From contig NZ_AP027266.1 in NCBI RefSeq assembly GCF_036322625.1, forward strand, positions 2,049,001 to 2,113,000: a stretch of DNA of 64,000 nt. The letters are read 5' to 3'. Source of the DNA: Roseicyclus marinus. Lineage in GTDB: Bacteria > Pseudomonadota > Alphaproteobacteria > Rhodobacterales > Rhodobacteraceae. The notes beneath the pieces were generated by a model. The model was not told the DNA's origin, searched no databases, and saw only the letters and a list, made by a program, of their open reading frames with translations. Shown here piece after piece: positions 44,546 through 55,003 of this stretch (positions within the stretch are counted from its first letter, which is position 1; every line of letters begins with the position of its first letter). Position numbers and translations under genes: made by a program.

Positions 44546-46966
44546 ATGCGGACGGAAGAAGAGCTGCCAGTGCTGGATTTCAGACGGTCTTCAAAACAGG
44601 CGCGCGACCGCCGTCGCAGGCTTTATACCAGCCTTGCCAAGTCGACCGTCTGGGCGGCGGCTTTCGGCCTGTCCGTGGCCAGCTCGACCGGTATCGCCGA
44701 AACCCCGACCGACTTTCAGGGCAGCTTCATGGTTGCCGATGAAATGCAATACGACCCGGCGACCGAAACGCTGGAGGCGCGCGGCAATATCGAGATCTAC
44801 AACGCCGGGCGGCGGCTGACCGCCTCCTCCGTGGTCTACCAGGGGGTGGATGGCCGGGTTTCGGTGATCGGGCCGCTGACCATCCAGGACAGCACGACCG
44901 GCACGCGCACCTTTGCCGAATTCGCCGATCTGTCCACCGACATGCAGGATTTCGTCGTGATCTCGGCCCGCCACCTGATGCAGGACCAGTTGCAACTGGC
45001 CTCTGCCGAAATGGAACGGACCGAGGGGCGTTTCACCGAATGGCGGCTCGTCACCGCCTCCTATTGCCAGGTCTGCGAGAATCGCCCGACGCCGCTGTGG
45101 GAAATCCGCGCCCAGCGCGCGACCCATGACCAGCTCGAGCGGATGATCTACCTGCGCAACGCGCAATTCCGCGTGGCGGGCGTGCCTGTCGGCTATCTTC
45201 CATACCTGCGGATGCCCGACCCGACGGTGGAACGGGCCAACGGGCTTTTGCGCGCCTCGATCCGGTCGAGCAGCGTTTCGGGCACGACGCTCCGCCTGCC
45301 CTATTTCATTACGCTCGGCGATCATGCGGATGTGACGCTGACGCCGAACTTCACCTTGGGCGGGGCCACAGGGGTCCTGAACACGCTGGAAGGTCGCTAT
45401 CGCCAATCCTTTGCGTATGGGGATATCGAGTTGAACGGGGCCGTGACGCGGCAGGGACCCAATTCGCGCGGCGCGCAGGCCTACCTTTTCGGAAACGGCG
45501 AATTTTCCTTTCCGTCCGGCTTTGACCTGGCCTTCCAGGTGCAAGATGCCAGCCACCGCACCTATCTGGCCGATCAGAATTTCTTTGGCGGCACGACCGA
45601 GACTTTCACCGGCACGCCGCTCAGATTCGACGCTGCGACCCTCATCTCCTCCCTGTCGGTCAACCGCACCAGGCCGGGCGAGATCGTGAGCTTCACCGGC
45701 CGCATCCTCGAAAGCCTGCAACCCCCGAACGCCACGCTCGATCACCCTTCGGCGGATCTGAATGCCGAATATGCCCGCTGGTTCGAGATCAACGGGATTC
45801 CGGGTGAATTCCTGTTCAACACCGTGGCGCAGGCCGAATACAACGATTTCGGCCCCACCAATGCCCGTCGGCGCGACATCGAACGCGTCTTCGCCGGCCT
45901 GCGCTGGCGGGAAAGCTGGGATATCGGCGCGGGCTTCGTTCTGGACGGGGAACTGGCCGGCTTCTCCGACAATTACAACATCAGCGACGATCCCGCAGCC
46001 TTGGCGCAACAGCGCACCGCCCACAGGCTCGCCGTGGTGGCGCTCCGCTGGCCATGGGAAGGGACCATGGCCAATGGCACGCGCCATAGCTTCGAGCCCT
46101 TCGTGCGCCAGATCGCCTTTCGCGGCGCCGGGGCCGTGGTGCCTAGCGTCGATGGCACGATCGACAGTTTCGATCCGAACAACCGCTTCGCCCTCAGCCG
46201 CTTTCGCCGTCTGGACCGGCCCCAGGATTTCGACGCGACCGAGATCGGCTTCGATTACGATATCTTCCTGTCCACCGGTTGGTCTGTCGGAACGCGGATC
46301 GAGCGGGATTTCCTCTGGAACATACCCGCGGGCGGCTATGACGGCGGCCCGCTCTATACGGCACGGTTGGGATACAGCAATGCCGGCCTGACTGCGACCG
46401 CAAGCCAGGTCCATAACGGCGATTTCGACCCTGTGCGCCGCGTTGCTGCCCTGTCCTATGGATGGGATCACGGGCAACTCGGCGCGACCTACAGCCGATC
46501 GGAAATCGATCAGGACCTCGGCACCACAAGCAGGACCGAACTGATCTCTGCCAACCTCTCCTGGACAGTTCTTGACGGACTCACGCTCCTGTCCGACCTC
46601 ACCCGCGACCGGAGCAGCACCGACTCCTCCTTCGCGGCGGGCGGCTTCACCTTCGATGATGGGGATGTCTGGTCCTCCAGCCTCATGACCAATTACAGCA
46701 TCGACGATGCCGAGGTGGACACCCATGCCTTTTCGCTCGCGCGCGATCTCGATTGGGGCGGCACGGCGCGGGTGACCTATGACTACGACCGCGACACGCA
46801 GCGCGCGATCGGCCTTGGCCTTGATTACGTGAATGAATGCGTCAGCCTGCAAAGCGAGCTCTTGCGCCGCCAGTCGGTGATCCAGGATGCGCAACCCGCG
46901 CTCGAACTGACCATCTCGGTCGAATTCGGCGGGTTCTCGCCCCGTCAGGGTCGTCGCTGCGGCTGA
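44546..46966 (+). CDS. lptD: LPS-assembly protein LptD-like
   Basis: An 806-residue protein. An arginine-rich head precedes a hydrophobic signal stretch (residues ~33-50). An OstA-like periplasmic domain follows (F-M-V-A-D-E-M-Q-Y-D, E-A-R-G-N-I-E-I), and then a long beta-barrel region to the C-terminus. Cysteines occur in Y-C-Q-V-C near residue 175 and near the end, where LptD forms disulfides. LptD inserts lipopolysaccharide into the outer membrane. The usual lptF/lptG/surA neighbours are missing, and the barrel is only loosely conserved, so a second LptD paralog is possible. The ATG chosen has GGGGAAGGCGG upstream. Confidence 0.8.
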   Translation: MRTEEELPVLDFRRSSKQARDRRRRLYTSLAKSTVWAAAFGLSVASSTGIAETPTDFQGSFMVADEMQYDPATETLEARGNIEIYNAGRRLTASSVVYQGVDGRVSVIGPLTIQDSTTGTRTFAEFADLSTDMQDFVVISARHLMQDQLQLASAEMERTEGRFTEWRLVTASYCQVCENRPTPLWEIRAQRATHDQLERMIYLRNAQFRVAGVPVGYLPYLRMPDPTVERANGLLRASIRSSSVSGTTLRLPYFITLGDHADVTLTPNFTLGGATGVLNTLEGRYRQSFAYGDIELNGAVTRQGPNSRGAQAYLFGNGEFSFPSGFDLAFQVQDASHRTYLADQNFFGGTTETFTGTPLRFDAATLISSLSVNRTRPGEIVSFTGRILESLQPPNATLDHPSADLNAEYARWFEINGIPGEFLFNTVAQAEYNDFGPTNARRRDIERVFAGLRWRESWDIGAGFVLDGELAGFSDNYNISDDPAALAQQRTAHRLAVVALRWPWEGTMANGTRHSFEPFVRQIAFRGAGAVVPSVDGTIDSFDPNNRFALSRFRRLDRPQDFDATEIGFDYDIFLSTGWSVGTRIERDFLWNIPAGGYDGGPLYTARLGYSNAGLTATASQVHNGDFDPVRRVAALSYGWDHGQLGATYSRSEIDQDLGTTSRTELISANLSWTVLDGLTLLSDLTRDRSSTDSSFAAGGFTFDDGDVWSSSLMTNYSIDDAEVDTHAFSLARDLDWGGTARVTYDYDRDTQRAIGLGLDYVNECVSLQSELLRRQSVIQDAQPALELTISVEFGGFSPRQGRRCG

Positions 46967-46977
46967 AGAGGCACGTG

Positions 46978-47106
46978 CCGGTTCTGACCCACCGTTCCGG
47001 TCCGGTTCTGACCTGTTCTTTTCGGTTCTGATCTGGGCTGCCCTATCCAGCCTTCGTCTGGACCGCCCTGTCCAGTGCTGGTCTGGACCGCCCTCTCAGG
47101 CCCGGA
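46978..47106. repeat. Short tandem repeats downstream of lptD
   Basis: GGTTCTGA(C/T)C recurs at about 46980, 47004 and 47024. Three units of a 25-base repeat follow, starting with TCTGGRCYGCCCT at 47032, 47057 and 47082, exactly in register. The rest of the 340-base stretch 46967-47306 has no gene I can support. Confidence 0.6.
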
Positions 47107-47306
47107 CACCTCCCCGTCTCTGCCCGCCCGGATGACCCATGCCTTGCAGGGCCGGACCTCTGTCTTGCCTTCGCCTTCTCATGCCCTCGCCGATGGCACG
47201 CCCCGCGACCACATTGCCGTAGTCAGGGGCGGCCCTCACCCCTCACCCCTCAGCCCTCAGCTCGCAGCCTCCCGCCCCAGCAGCCGGTCCAAGCACCCCA
47301 CCCCGC

Positions 47307-47804
47307 CTAGTAGATGTACCGGATCTGATCCGTCCAATACCGTTCGATCCGCTTGAGCGAATGGTTCACCCGGTCCAGACCGTCGATCCCCAGCACGCCG
47401 TGGCGTTCCAACCCCTCCGCATGGCGCGCGAACAACAGCGCCACCACCTCCCGGATATGGCGCCCCCGCTCGGTCAGGCGCACCCTGACAGACCGGCGGT
47501 CGATCTCGCAGCGTTGATGGTGCATGTAGCCCATGTCCACGAGCTTCTTCAGGTTGTAGCTGACGTTCGAGCCCTGGTAATAGCCGCGCGTCTTCAATTC
47601 GCCCGCCGTCACCTCGTGTTCGCCGATGTTGAACAGCAAGAGCGCCTGCACGGCATTGATGTCCAGAATGCCCAGGCGCTCGAATTCATCCTTGATGACA
47701 TCGAGCAAGAGCCGGTGCAGCCGTTCGACCATGGCCAGCGAATCGAGATAGGCGGACAGGAACCCTGTCCGGGTCGCCGCGGGGGGGGCATGCACGCTCA
47801 TCAT
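47307..47804 (-). CDS. ldtR: MarR-family regulator LdtR
   Basis: A 165-residue winged-helix protein. The sequence F-L-S-A-Y-L-D-S-L-A-M-V-E-R-L-H-R-L-L and G-Y-Y-Q-G-S-N-V-S-Y-N-L-K-K-L-V in the recognition helix match the LdtR regulators of alphaproteobacteria, which control L,D-transpeptidase genes and osmotic tolerance. G-Y-M-H-H-Q-R-C-E-I-D-R-R-S-V forms the wing. No L,D-transpeptidase gene lies beside it here. The start could be either of two adjacent ATG codons. Confidence 0.8.
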   Translation of the reverse strand: MMSVHAPPAATRTGFLSAYLDSLAMVERLHRLLLDVIKDEFERLGILDINAVQALLLFNIGEHEVTAGELKTRGYYQGSNVSYNLKKLVDMGYMHHQRCEIDRRSVRVRLTERGRHIREVVALLFARHAEGLERHGVLGIDGLDRVNHSLKRIERYWTDQIRYIY

Positions 47805-47878
47805 GGGCCTCGCATCATCTGCTACGGGCCCAGACCTCGCACGAGATTCGGAAATATCGGGTTAACGCCGCAGCAGCC

Positions 47879-48142
47879 TCAGCGCGCCAGACCCGCCCCA
47901 TCCACCAGGCGGTCGAGAAAGGGGCGATGCGCCACCGGCGCCTCGGCCTGACCCGACACCCATTGGTACAGGTCGTGATCGGCCTCGGCCATCACCGCCT
48001 CGAAGGCATCGAGCGTCGCATCATCGGCCAAGGCCAGATGCCGATCCGCCCAACCGCCCAGGATCAGGTCCATCTCCTTGATCCCCCGGTGCCAGGCCCG
48101 CATCCGCAGCCGCTTGATCCGGATCTCCCGCGTCTCGTCCAT
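47879..48142 (-). CDS. sdhE: Succinate dehydrogenase assembly factor 2 (SdhE)
   Basis: An 87-residue protein with the diagnostic R-G-x-x-E (R-G-I-K-E-M-D, residues ~19-25) and K-R-L-R-M-R ahead of it, as in the SdhE/Sdh5 family. It promotes covalent FAD attachment to the flavoprotein subunit of succinate dehydrogenase. It begins three bases after the HTH gene's stop on the same strand. The sdh operon is not in the window. Confidence 0.88.
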   Translation of the reverse strand: MDETREIRIKRLRMRAWHRGIKEMDLILGGWADRHLALADDATLDAFEAVMAEADHDLYQWVSGQAEAPVAHRPFLDRLVDGAGLAR

Positions 48143-48145
48143 CGC

Positions 48146-49906
<1,761 letters not shown>

Positions 49907-49920
49907 CGGGGCAACGGGGG

Positions 49921-50220
49921 CTAGCTCAGGCTCAAGACCCCCATCCAGACCAAGACCGCGATCCGGGCCAGATCGGCCTGGATCGCGGGTCCCACGTGGC
50001 GCGCCGCCGACCGCCACACGCCCATCGTGGCCACGAAGTTGAAGGGCAGGGACAGCCCATATCCCACCCCGAGCGCCAGTAGCGGCAGATCAAGGGTGAT
50101 GAGCCACAGAAATCCAAGGCTCGTGGACAGATTGACCAAAAGCCCGCCCAGAACCGCCCAGCTCCAGAAGGCATCGCCAAGCGGCAGGTCGCCCCGCCAA
50201 AGATCCCCGATCACGCGCAT
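49921..50220 (-). CDS. Small hypothetical membrane protein
   Basis: A 99-residue protein with two or three hydrophobic segments (~18-36, 40-60 and near the C-terminus) linked by a short basic stretch V-W-R-S-A-A-R-H-V-G. I do not recognise the family. The ATG at 50220 sits before the coherent part of the frame; further upstream the reading looks non-coding. It is convergent with the aminotransferase gene, 14 bases apart, so it is a single-gene unit. Confidence 0.55.
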   Translation of the reverse strand: MRVIGDLWRGDLPLGDAFWSWAVLGGLLVNLSTSLGFLWLITLDLPLLALGVGYGLSLPFNFVATMGVWRSAARHVGPAIQADLARIAVLVWMGVLSLS

Positions 50221-50334
50221 GGCGCAAAGATCGCACCACGGCACACCTCGCGCAATCTCTCCCGTTCCCCCCCGCGCGCGTCCCGCGTCACTTGCCCGCC
50301 TTGCGCCGCCCGCACCGACGCGCGACCAATTCCC

Positions 50335-50961
50335 ATGCCCCGCGAAACGCCCCAAGCCGCCTTCTGGAACCGTGTCGCGCAGCGTTATGCCGCCATGCCC
50401 ATGCGCAACCCCGCCACCTGGGAGGAAACGCTGGCGCGCACCATGGCCCTCCTCCCGCCCGGGGCCCAAGTCCTCGAACTGGGCTGCGGCACCGGCACGA
50501 CCGCCTGCCGCCTCGCCCCCCATGTCGCGCGCTACATCGCCACCGACGATGCCGCAGCCATGATCGCCATCGCCACCGAAAAGGGCGCGGATACGCCCAA
50601 TCTCACGCTCCTCCAGGCCCGCCCCGGCGACGGCAGCCTGCCCGAGGGCCCTTTCGACGCGATCCTTGCCTTCAACCTCCTGCATCTCCTGCCCGACCGC
50701 GCCGCCGCCCTGCGCGAGGCGCATCGCCTGCTGAAACCCGGCGGGCATCTCATCACCAAGACACCCTGCCTCGGCGGCCGCTGGCTCCTCCTCTGGCCGC
50801 TCCTGCGCAGCCTGCAACGCGCAGGCAAACTGCCCCCCTTCCGCTTCCTCTCCCCCCGCAAACTAGAGACCGAGATCAAAAGCGCAGGCTTCACCCTCAC
50901 CGACCGCGCCGACCTGCCCCGCCGCCCGCCACAACGCTTCCTCGTCGCCCGGAAACCCTGA
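50335..50961 (+). CDS. Class I SAM-dependent methyltransferase
   Basis: A 208-residue protein with V-L-E-L-G-C-G-T-G-T-T (~46-56) as SAM motif I, I-A-T-D-D as the acidic strand, F-D-A-I-L-A-F-N-L-L-H-L-L as motif IV and L-L-K-P-G-G-H-L as motif V. This is a Methyltransf_11/UbiE-like small-molecule methyltransferase with unknown substrate. It is followed by a repeat element and then the ligase/exonuclease genes, so it is probably an independent unit. Confidence 0.78.
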   Translation: MPRETPQAAFWNRVAQRYAAMPMRNPATWEETLARTMALLPPGAQVLELGCGTGTTACRLAPHVARYIATDDAAAMIAIATEKGADTPNLTLLQARPGDGSLPEGPFDAILAFNLLHLLPDRAAALREAHRLLKPGGHLITKTPCLGGRWLLLWPLLRSLQRAGKLPPFRFLSPRKLETEIKSAGFTLTDRADLPRRPPQRFLVARKP

Positions 50962-51067
50962 CCCCCTTCATCTTGGCCGAAAAACTCCGGGGGAGTCGCC
51001 TCTGGCGACGGGGGCAGAGCCCCCTAATCAAGGACTCGTCGCTTCCAGCGACGGGGGCAGAGCCCCC
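50962..51067. repeat. Dispersed hairpin repeat, one full and one partial copy
   Basis: A unit starting TTCATCTTGG, continuing AAAAACTCCGGGGGAG and ending GGGGGCAGAGCCCCC runs to about 51024. The 3' half is repeated to 51067 (CGTCGCTTCCAGCGACGGGG, then the same closing hairpin). A related copy lies at 57207-57261. GGGGGC-AGA-GCCCCC is a perfect stem, and variable arms such as GTCGCC/GGCGAC form a second stem. Confidence 0.75.
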
Positions 51068-51104
51068 ACCTTGCGCCGCCCGCACAGACCCCTACCTTCC
51101 CCCC

Positions 51105-52118
51105 ATGGTCCTGACCTTCACCGAGGCCGGCATCTATTGCCCGGCGGCCGATGCCCATATCGACCCTTGGCGCCCCGTGGACCGGGCGCTCATCACCCAT
51201 GGCCATTCCGACCATGCCCGCTGGGGCCACAAACGCTACCTCGCGACCGAGGCCGCCGCCCCCGTGATCCGCCACCGCCTGGGCGACATCACGCTCCAGA
51301 CCATCCGCTATGGCGAAAGCCTCCGCATGGGCGATGCCACGATCAGCTATCACCCCGCGGGCCATGTGCCGGGCTCGGCCCAGATCCGGGTCGAGGTGGG
51401 GGGCGAGGTCTGGGTCGTCTCGGGCGATTACAAGACCACGCCCGACGGGCTCTCCGAACCCTTCGAGCCGCTCCGTTGCCATGCCTTCATCTCCGAATGC
51501 ACCTTCGGCCTGCCGATCTTCCGCTGGCCGGACGAGGCGACACTGGCGCGCGAGATCAACGCCTGGTGGCTTGAGGCCCGCGCCAAGGGCCAGAGTGCCA
51601 TCCTCGGCGTCTATGCGCTCGGCAAGGCGCAGCGCGTCCTGCGCCTTCTCGATCCCGCGATCGGCCCGATCCTGACCCATGGCGCGGTGGAGGCCACGAC
51701 CGAGGTTCTGCGCGCCCAGGGCATCGCGCTCCCCCCCACGATCCCCGTCACCCAAAGCCTCGACCTCAAGGCGCATCGCGGCGCGATGGTGCTGGCCCCA
51801 CCCGCAGCCCTCGGCTCTTCCTGGATGCGCAAATTCGGCCCCGTCTCGACCGGTTTCGCCTCGGGCTGGATGCAGCTTCGGGGCGTGCGCCGCAGACGCG
51901 CGGCCGACAGGGGCTTCGTCGTCTCCGATCATGCCGATTGGGCGGGGCTGAACGCCGCCATCGCCGAAACCGGCGCCGAAAGGATCTTCGTAACCCACGG
52001 CTACACCACGCAATTCGCCCAGTGGCTCCGGTCCCAAGGCCATGACGCGGGTATCGTGGAGACCGAGTTCGGCGGCGAAACCCTCGACGATCCGACCCCG
52101 GCAGAGGGGGTGGAATGA
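51105..52118 (+). CDS. Ligase-associated DNA exonuclease (metallo-beta-lactamase fold)
   Basis: A 337-residue protein with the zinc motif H-G-H-S-D-H-A-R-W-G-H at ~32-42, a second histidine motif in H-P-A-G-H-V-P-G-S-A and V-S-D-H-A-D-W near residue 272. F-V-T-H-G-Y follows. This is the Exo family usually encoded next to an ATP-dependent DNA ligase in bacteria and thought to process DNA ends. ATG 51105 is chosen; the frame is open upstream but overlaps another gene. It overlaps the hydrolase gene by four bases. Confidence 0.85.
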   Translation: MVLTFTEAGIYCPAADAHIDPWRPVDRALITHGHSDHARWGHKRYLATEAAAPVIRHRLGDITLQTIRYGESLRMGDATISYHPAGHVPGSAQIRVEVGGEVWVVSGDYKTTPDGLSEPFEPLRCHAFISECTFGLPIFRWPDEATLAREINAWWLEARAKGQSAILGVYALGKAQRVLRLLDPAIGPILTHGAVEATTEVLRAQGIALPPTIPVTQSLDLKAHRGAMVLAPPAALGSSWMRKFGPVSTGFASGWMQLRGVRRRRAADRGFVVSDHADWAGLNAAIAETGAERIFVTHGYTTQFAQWLRSQGHDAGIVETEFGGETLDDPTPAEGVE

Positions 52119-53002
52119 CCGACCTGACCGCCCTTGACCGATTCTGGCGCTTCACCGCGCGTTGGCTCGACCGCCCGGTCCTGACAGCCCTCCCCTCCCA
52201 GCGCCTCCTGCGCGGCCTCTTCGCGCTTTCGGCCCGGATGGGCAGCGCGCTGCCCCCCGGCGCGACCCTCGCCCGTGACACGCGGGGATGGCTCTGGATC
52301 ACGCCACAGGGCGTGGCCCCCGACGCGCCCCTCCTCATGTATCTGCACGGCGGCGGCTTCACCATCGGCAGCCCGCGCACCCACGCGGCCCTTGCCGCCC
52401 ATCTCGCCGCCCATGCGAGGCTGCGCGTGGTCCTGCCGCGCTACCGGCTCGCCCCCGAACATCCCGCGCCCGCCGCCCGCCAGGACGCCATCGCCGCCTA
52501 CCAACGCCTGGTCGAAGCCGGAACGCCCCCCGCAGCCCTCGCAGGCGACAGCGCGGGCGGTAATCTGGCGCTTCTCCTCGCCCAGCATGCCCGCGACACG
52601 GGCCTGCCCCTGCCGCGCGCCATGGCGCTCATCGCGCCCGCAGCAGACCTCGGCGGCGACATCGCCGCCCGCTTCGCCGCCGCGCCCGGGGAAATCCTGA
52701 TCCCCCCCGCCTGGGCCCGCCGCATCCGCCGCGCCTATCTGCCCGGTGTCGACCCGACCGATCCGACCATCTCGCCCCTCTCGGGCGACCTCTCCGGCCT
52801 GCCGCCCACGCTCCTCCATGCCGGCGCCGAAGAGGCCTTGGCCGATGAGGCGCACCGCCTCGCCGCCGCCATGGACGACGCCCAGCTCTCCCTCTGGCCG
52901 GGTCTCCCCCATGTCTGGCACCTCCATGCGGGCCGCGCCCCCGCCGCCGACCGCGCGCTCGCCGATCTCGGGGCCTTCCTCGCGGCCCGGATCCGGCCAT
53001 GA
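52115..53002 (+). CDS. Alpha/beta hydrolase, hormone-sensitive-lipase type
   Basis: A 295-residue esterase. The oxyanion-hole H-G-G-G-F is at ~78-82, the nucleophile elbow G-D-S-A-G-G at ~145-150, an aspartate late in the protein (A-D-E-A-H-R) and the catalytic histidine in L-P-H-V-W-H complete the triad. It would cleave a carboxylic ester. It is sandwiched between exonuclease and ligase with ATGA overlaps on both sides, so it is translationally coupled to DNA-repair genes, which is unexpected for an esterase. Confidence 0.85.
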   Translation: MTDLTALDRFWRFTARWLDRPVLTALPSQRLLRGLFALSARMGSALPPGATLARDTRGWLWITPQGVAPDAPLLMYLHGGGFTIGSPRTHAALAAHLAAHARLRVVLPRYRLAPEHPAPAARQDAIAAYQRLVEAGTPPAALAGDSAGGNLALLLAQHARDTGLPLPRAMALIAPAADLGGDIAARFAAAPGEILIPPAWARRIRRAYLPGVDPTDPTISPLSGDLSGLPPTLLHAGAEEALADEAHRLAAAMDDAQLSLWPGLPHVWHLHAGRAPAADRALADLGAFLAARIRP

Positions 53003-54597
53003 AAGACTTCGCCACCCTCTTCACCACGCTGGACCAGACCACCAAGACCAGCGTCAAGACCGCAGCGCTGGCGGAGTATTTCCGCACGGCCCCGGCCGAT
53101 GACCGGCTCTGGACCGTGGCGCTCCTCTCGGGCCGCCGCCCCCGCCGCGCGATCACCACGACGCGCCTGCGCGAATGGGCCGCCGAACGCGCGGGCATCC
53201 CCCTGTGGCTCTTCGAAGCCTGCTACCCCGTCGTGGGCGATCTCTCCGAAACCATCGCCCTCGTCCTGCCCCCGCCCGCCACGACCCTCGAAAACTCCCT
53301 CACCGGCTGGATCACGCAACTCCGCGCGCTCGACCGCGCCGATGATGCCACCCGCAAGCACTTCGTCCTCACCGCCTGGGACGGGCTCGCCCCCACCGAG
53401 CGCTTCGTCTTCAACAAGCTCATCACCGGCGGCTGGCGCATGGGCGTGAGCCAGAAACTCATGACCCGCGCGCTGGCCCAGGCCACCGGGATCGACGAGG
53501 CCGAACTGACCCACCGCCTCATGGGCGACTGGTCCCCCGACACGACAAGCTGGGACAGCCTCATCACCGCCCCCGATCCCACGGCGGACCTCTCGCGCCC
53601 CTATCCCTTCAGCCTCGCCCATCCGCTCGAGGATGCGCCCGAAACGCTTGGCCCCGTCACCGACTGGATCGCCGAACACAAATGGGACGGCATCCGGGGC
53701 CAATTGATCCTGCGCGGCGGCGACCACCACCTCTGGTCGCGGGGCGAGGATCTGATGACCGACCGCTTCCCCGAACTGGCGCAGCTCACCGATTTCCTGC
53801 CAACCGGCACCGTCCTCGACGGCGAGGTCCTCGCCTGGAACCACGCCACCGACGCCCCGCTCGGCTTTTCCAGCCTGCAACCCCGCATCGGGCGCAAATC
53901 CGTGCCGAAAAAACTGCTGGCCGAGGCGCCCGTGATCGTCATGGCCTATGACCTGCTCGAATGGCAGGGCGCCGATATCCGCGACTGGCCGCTCTCACGC
54001 CGCCGCGACACGCTTGCGACCGTGCTGACCGCCCTCCCCCCCGGTCTGCCCCTGCGCCTCTCGCCCCCGATTGCCGCCAACGATTGGGCCGATCTCGCCC
54101 GCATCCGCGCCACCGCGCGCGACATCGGGGCCGAGGGGCTGATGCTCAAACGCACATCCTCCCCCTACCTGCCCGGCCGCCGCCGGGGCGATTGGTGGAA
54201 ATGGAAACTCGACCCCCTGACCATCGACGCCGTGATGATCTATGCGCAGGCAGGCTCCGGGCGGCGGGCCACGCTCTACACCGATTTCACCTTCGCCGTG
54301 CGCGATGGCGACGCGCTTGTCCCCTTCACCAAGGCCTATTCCGGTCTCACCGACGCCGAATTCCGCGAAATCACCGCCTGGGTCCGCAAGAACACGACAG
54401 ACCGTTTCGGCCCGGTCCGCGCCGTCACACCCCAGCATGTGTTCGAGATCGCCTTCGAAGGCATCCAGGCCAGCCCCCGCCACAAATCCGGCGTGGCGCT
54501 CCGCTTTCCGCGCATGGTGCGCTGGCGGCGCGACAAACCCGTGGCCGAGGCCAATACGCTCGACGATCTCAAGGCGATGCTCGCCCAATACGGCTGA
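52999..54597 (+). CDS. ATP-dependent DNA ligase (Exo-associated type)
   Basis: A 532-residue ligase. The N-terminal DNA-binding domain comes first, then the nucleotidyltransferase core with the adenylated lysine K228 in E-H-K-W-D-G-I-R, E-V-L-A-W as motif III, and G-A-E-G-L-M-L-K as motif IV. W-W-K-W-K marks motif V. An OB-fold domain follows. This family accompanies the MBL-fold exonuclease. The usual DEAD/H helicase (Lhr-like) and the phosphoesterase that often complete the four-gene cassette are absent here. It probably joins DNA ends in repair. Confidence 0.88.
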   Translation: MKDFATLFTTLDQTTKTSVKTAALAEYFRTAPADDRLWTVALLSGRRPRRAITTTRLREWAAERAGIPLWLFEACYPVVGDLSETIALVLPPPATTLENSLTGWITQLRALDRADDATRKHFVLTAWDGLAPTERFVFNKLITGGWRMGVSQKLMTRALAQATGIDEAELTHRLMGDWSPDTTSWDSLITAPDPTADLSRPYPFSLAHPLEDAPETLGPVTDWIAEHKWDGIRGQLILRGGDHHLWSRGEDLMTDRFPELAQLTDFLPTGTVLDGEVLAWNHATDAPLGFSSLQPRIGRKSVPKKLLAEAPVIVMAYDLLEWQGADIRDWPLSRRRDTLATVLTALPPGLPLRLSPPIAANDWADLARIRATARDIGAEGLMLKRTSSPYLPGRRRGDWWKWKLDPLTIDAVMIYAQAGSGRRATLYTDFTFAVRDGDALVPFTKAYSGLTDAEFREITAWVRKNTTDRFGPVRAVTPQHVFEIAFEGIQASPRHKSGVALRFPRMVRWRRDKPVAEANTLDDLKAMLAQYG

Positions 54598-54748
54598 ACC
54601 GCCGCCCCCACCGCCCAATCCTTTGGCAAACGCCCGCAATCCGGGCAGCCCACGGGATGGACCCGACCACCCCCGTCGCGCTACCCTGTCCCTCCACCGG
54701 AACCGGGCCCGCGCCCGCGCGCTGGCCCCAGCAAGGGGGAGAGACCCG

Positions 54749-54931
54749 ATGGACCACAAGGATCTCGTGCAATACGCGCGCAGCCTCTACGACGCCCATG
54801 GCGACAAGGCCGAAGCCGAAGCCGCCCGCAAAGCCGCCGCATCGCGTGACGCAGGCGATGCGCAAGACGCCGAAAAATGGGACAAGATCCGCCGCCACAT
54901 CAGCGAATTGCGCGGCCCCCGCGCGACCTGA
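54749..54931 (+). CDS. Small charged protein, conserved-looking
   Basis: A 60-residue, helix-rich hydrophilic protein (D-H-K-D-L-V-Q-Y-A-R-S-L-Y-D-A-H-G-D-K-A-E) preceded by a strong AAGGGGGAGAG ribosome-binding site six bases from the ATG. Composition and codon use are like the neighbours. No domain is recognised. It lies 151 bases after the ligase gene and 72 before the DUF4149-like gene. Confidence 0.6.
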   Translation: MDHKDLVQYARSLYDAHGDKAEAEAARKAAASRDAGDAQDAEKWDKIRRHISELRGPRAT

Positions 54932-55003
54932 CACGACCCTGCGACAAGCCACCGCGCAGCCCCATGGCTGGTCCTCTGCGCCCCGCCCGCTACGTCGCGC
55001 GGC

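Noticed and set aside
44591-46894. Long minus-strand frame opposite lptD
   Set aside because: LptD has a signal region and the ordered family domains; the reverse frame has none and lacks a ribosome-binding site.
46978-47106. CRISPR-like repeats after lptD
   Set aside because: The 25-base units are contiguous with no spacers, are few and imperfect, and no cas genes are in the window.
51012-51067. GGGGGC-AGA-GCCCCC as an ordinary terminator only
   Set aside because: There is no T run after the stem, and the same larger unit recurs with covarying arms, so it is listed as a repeat family.
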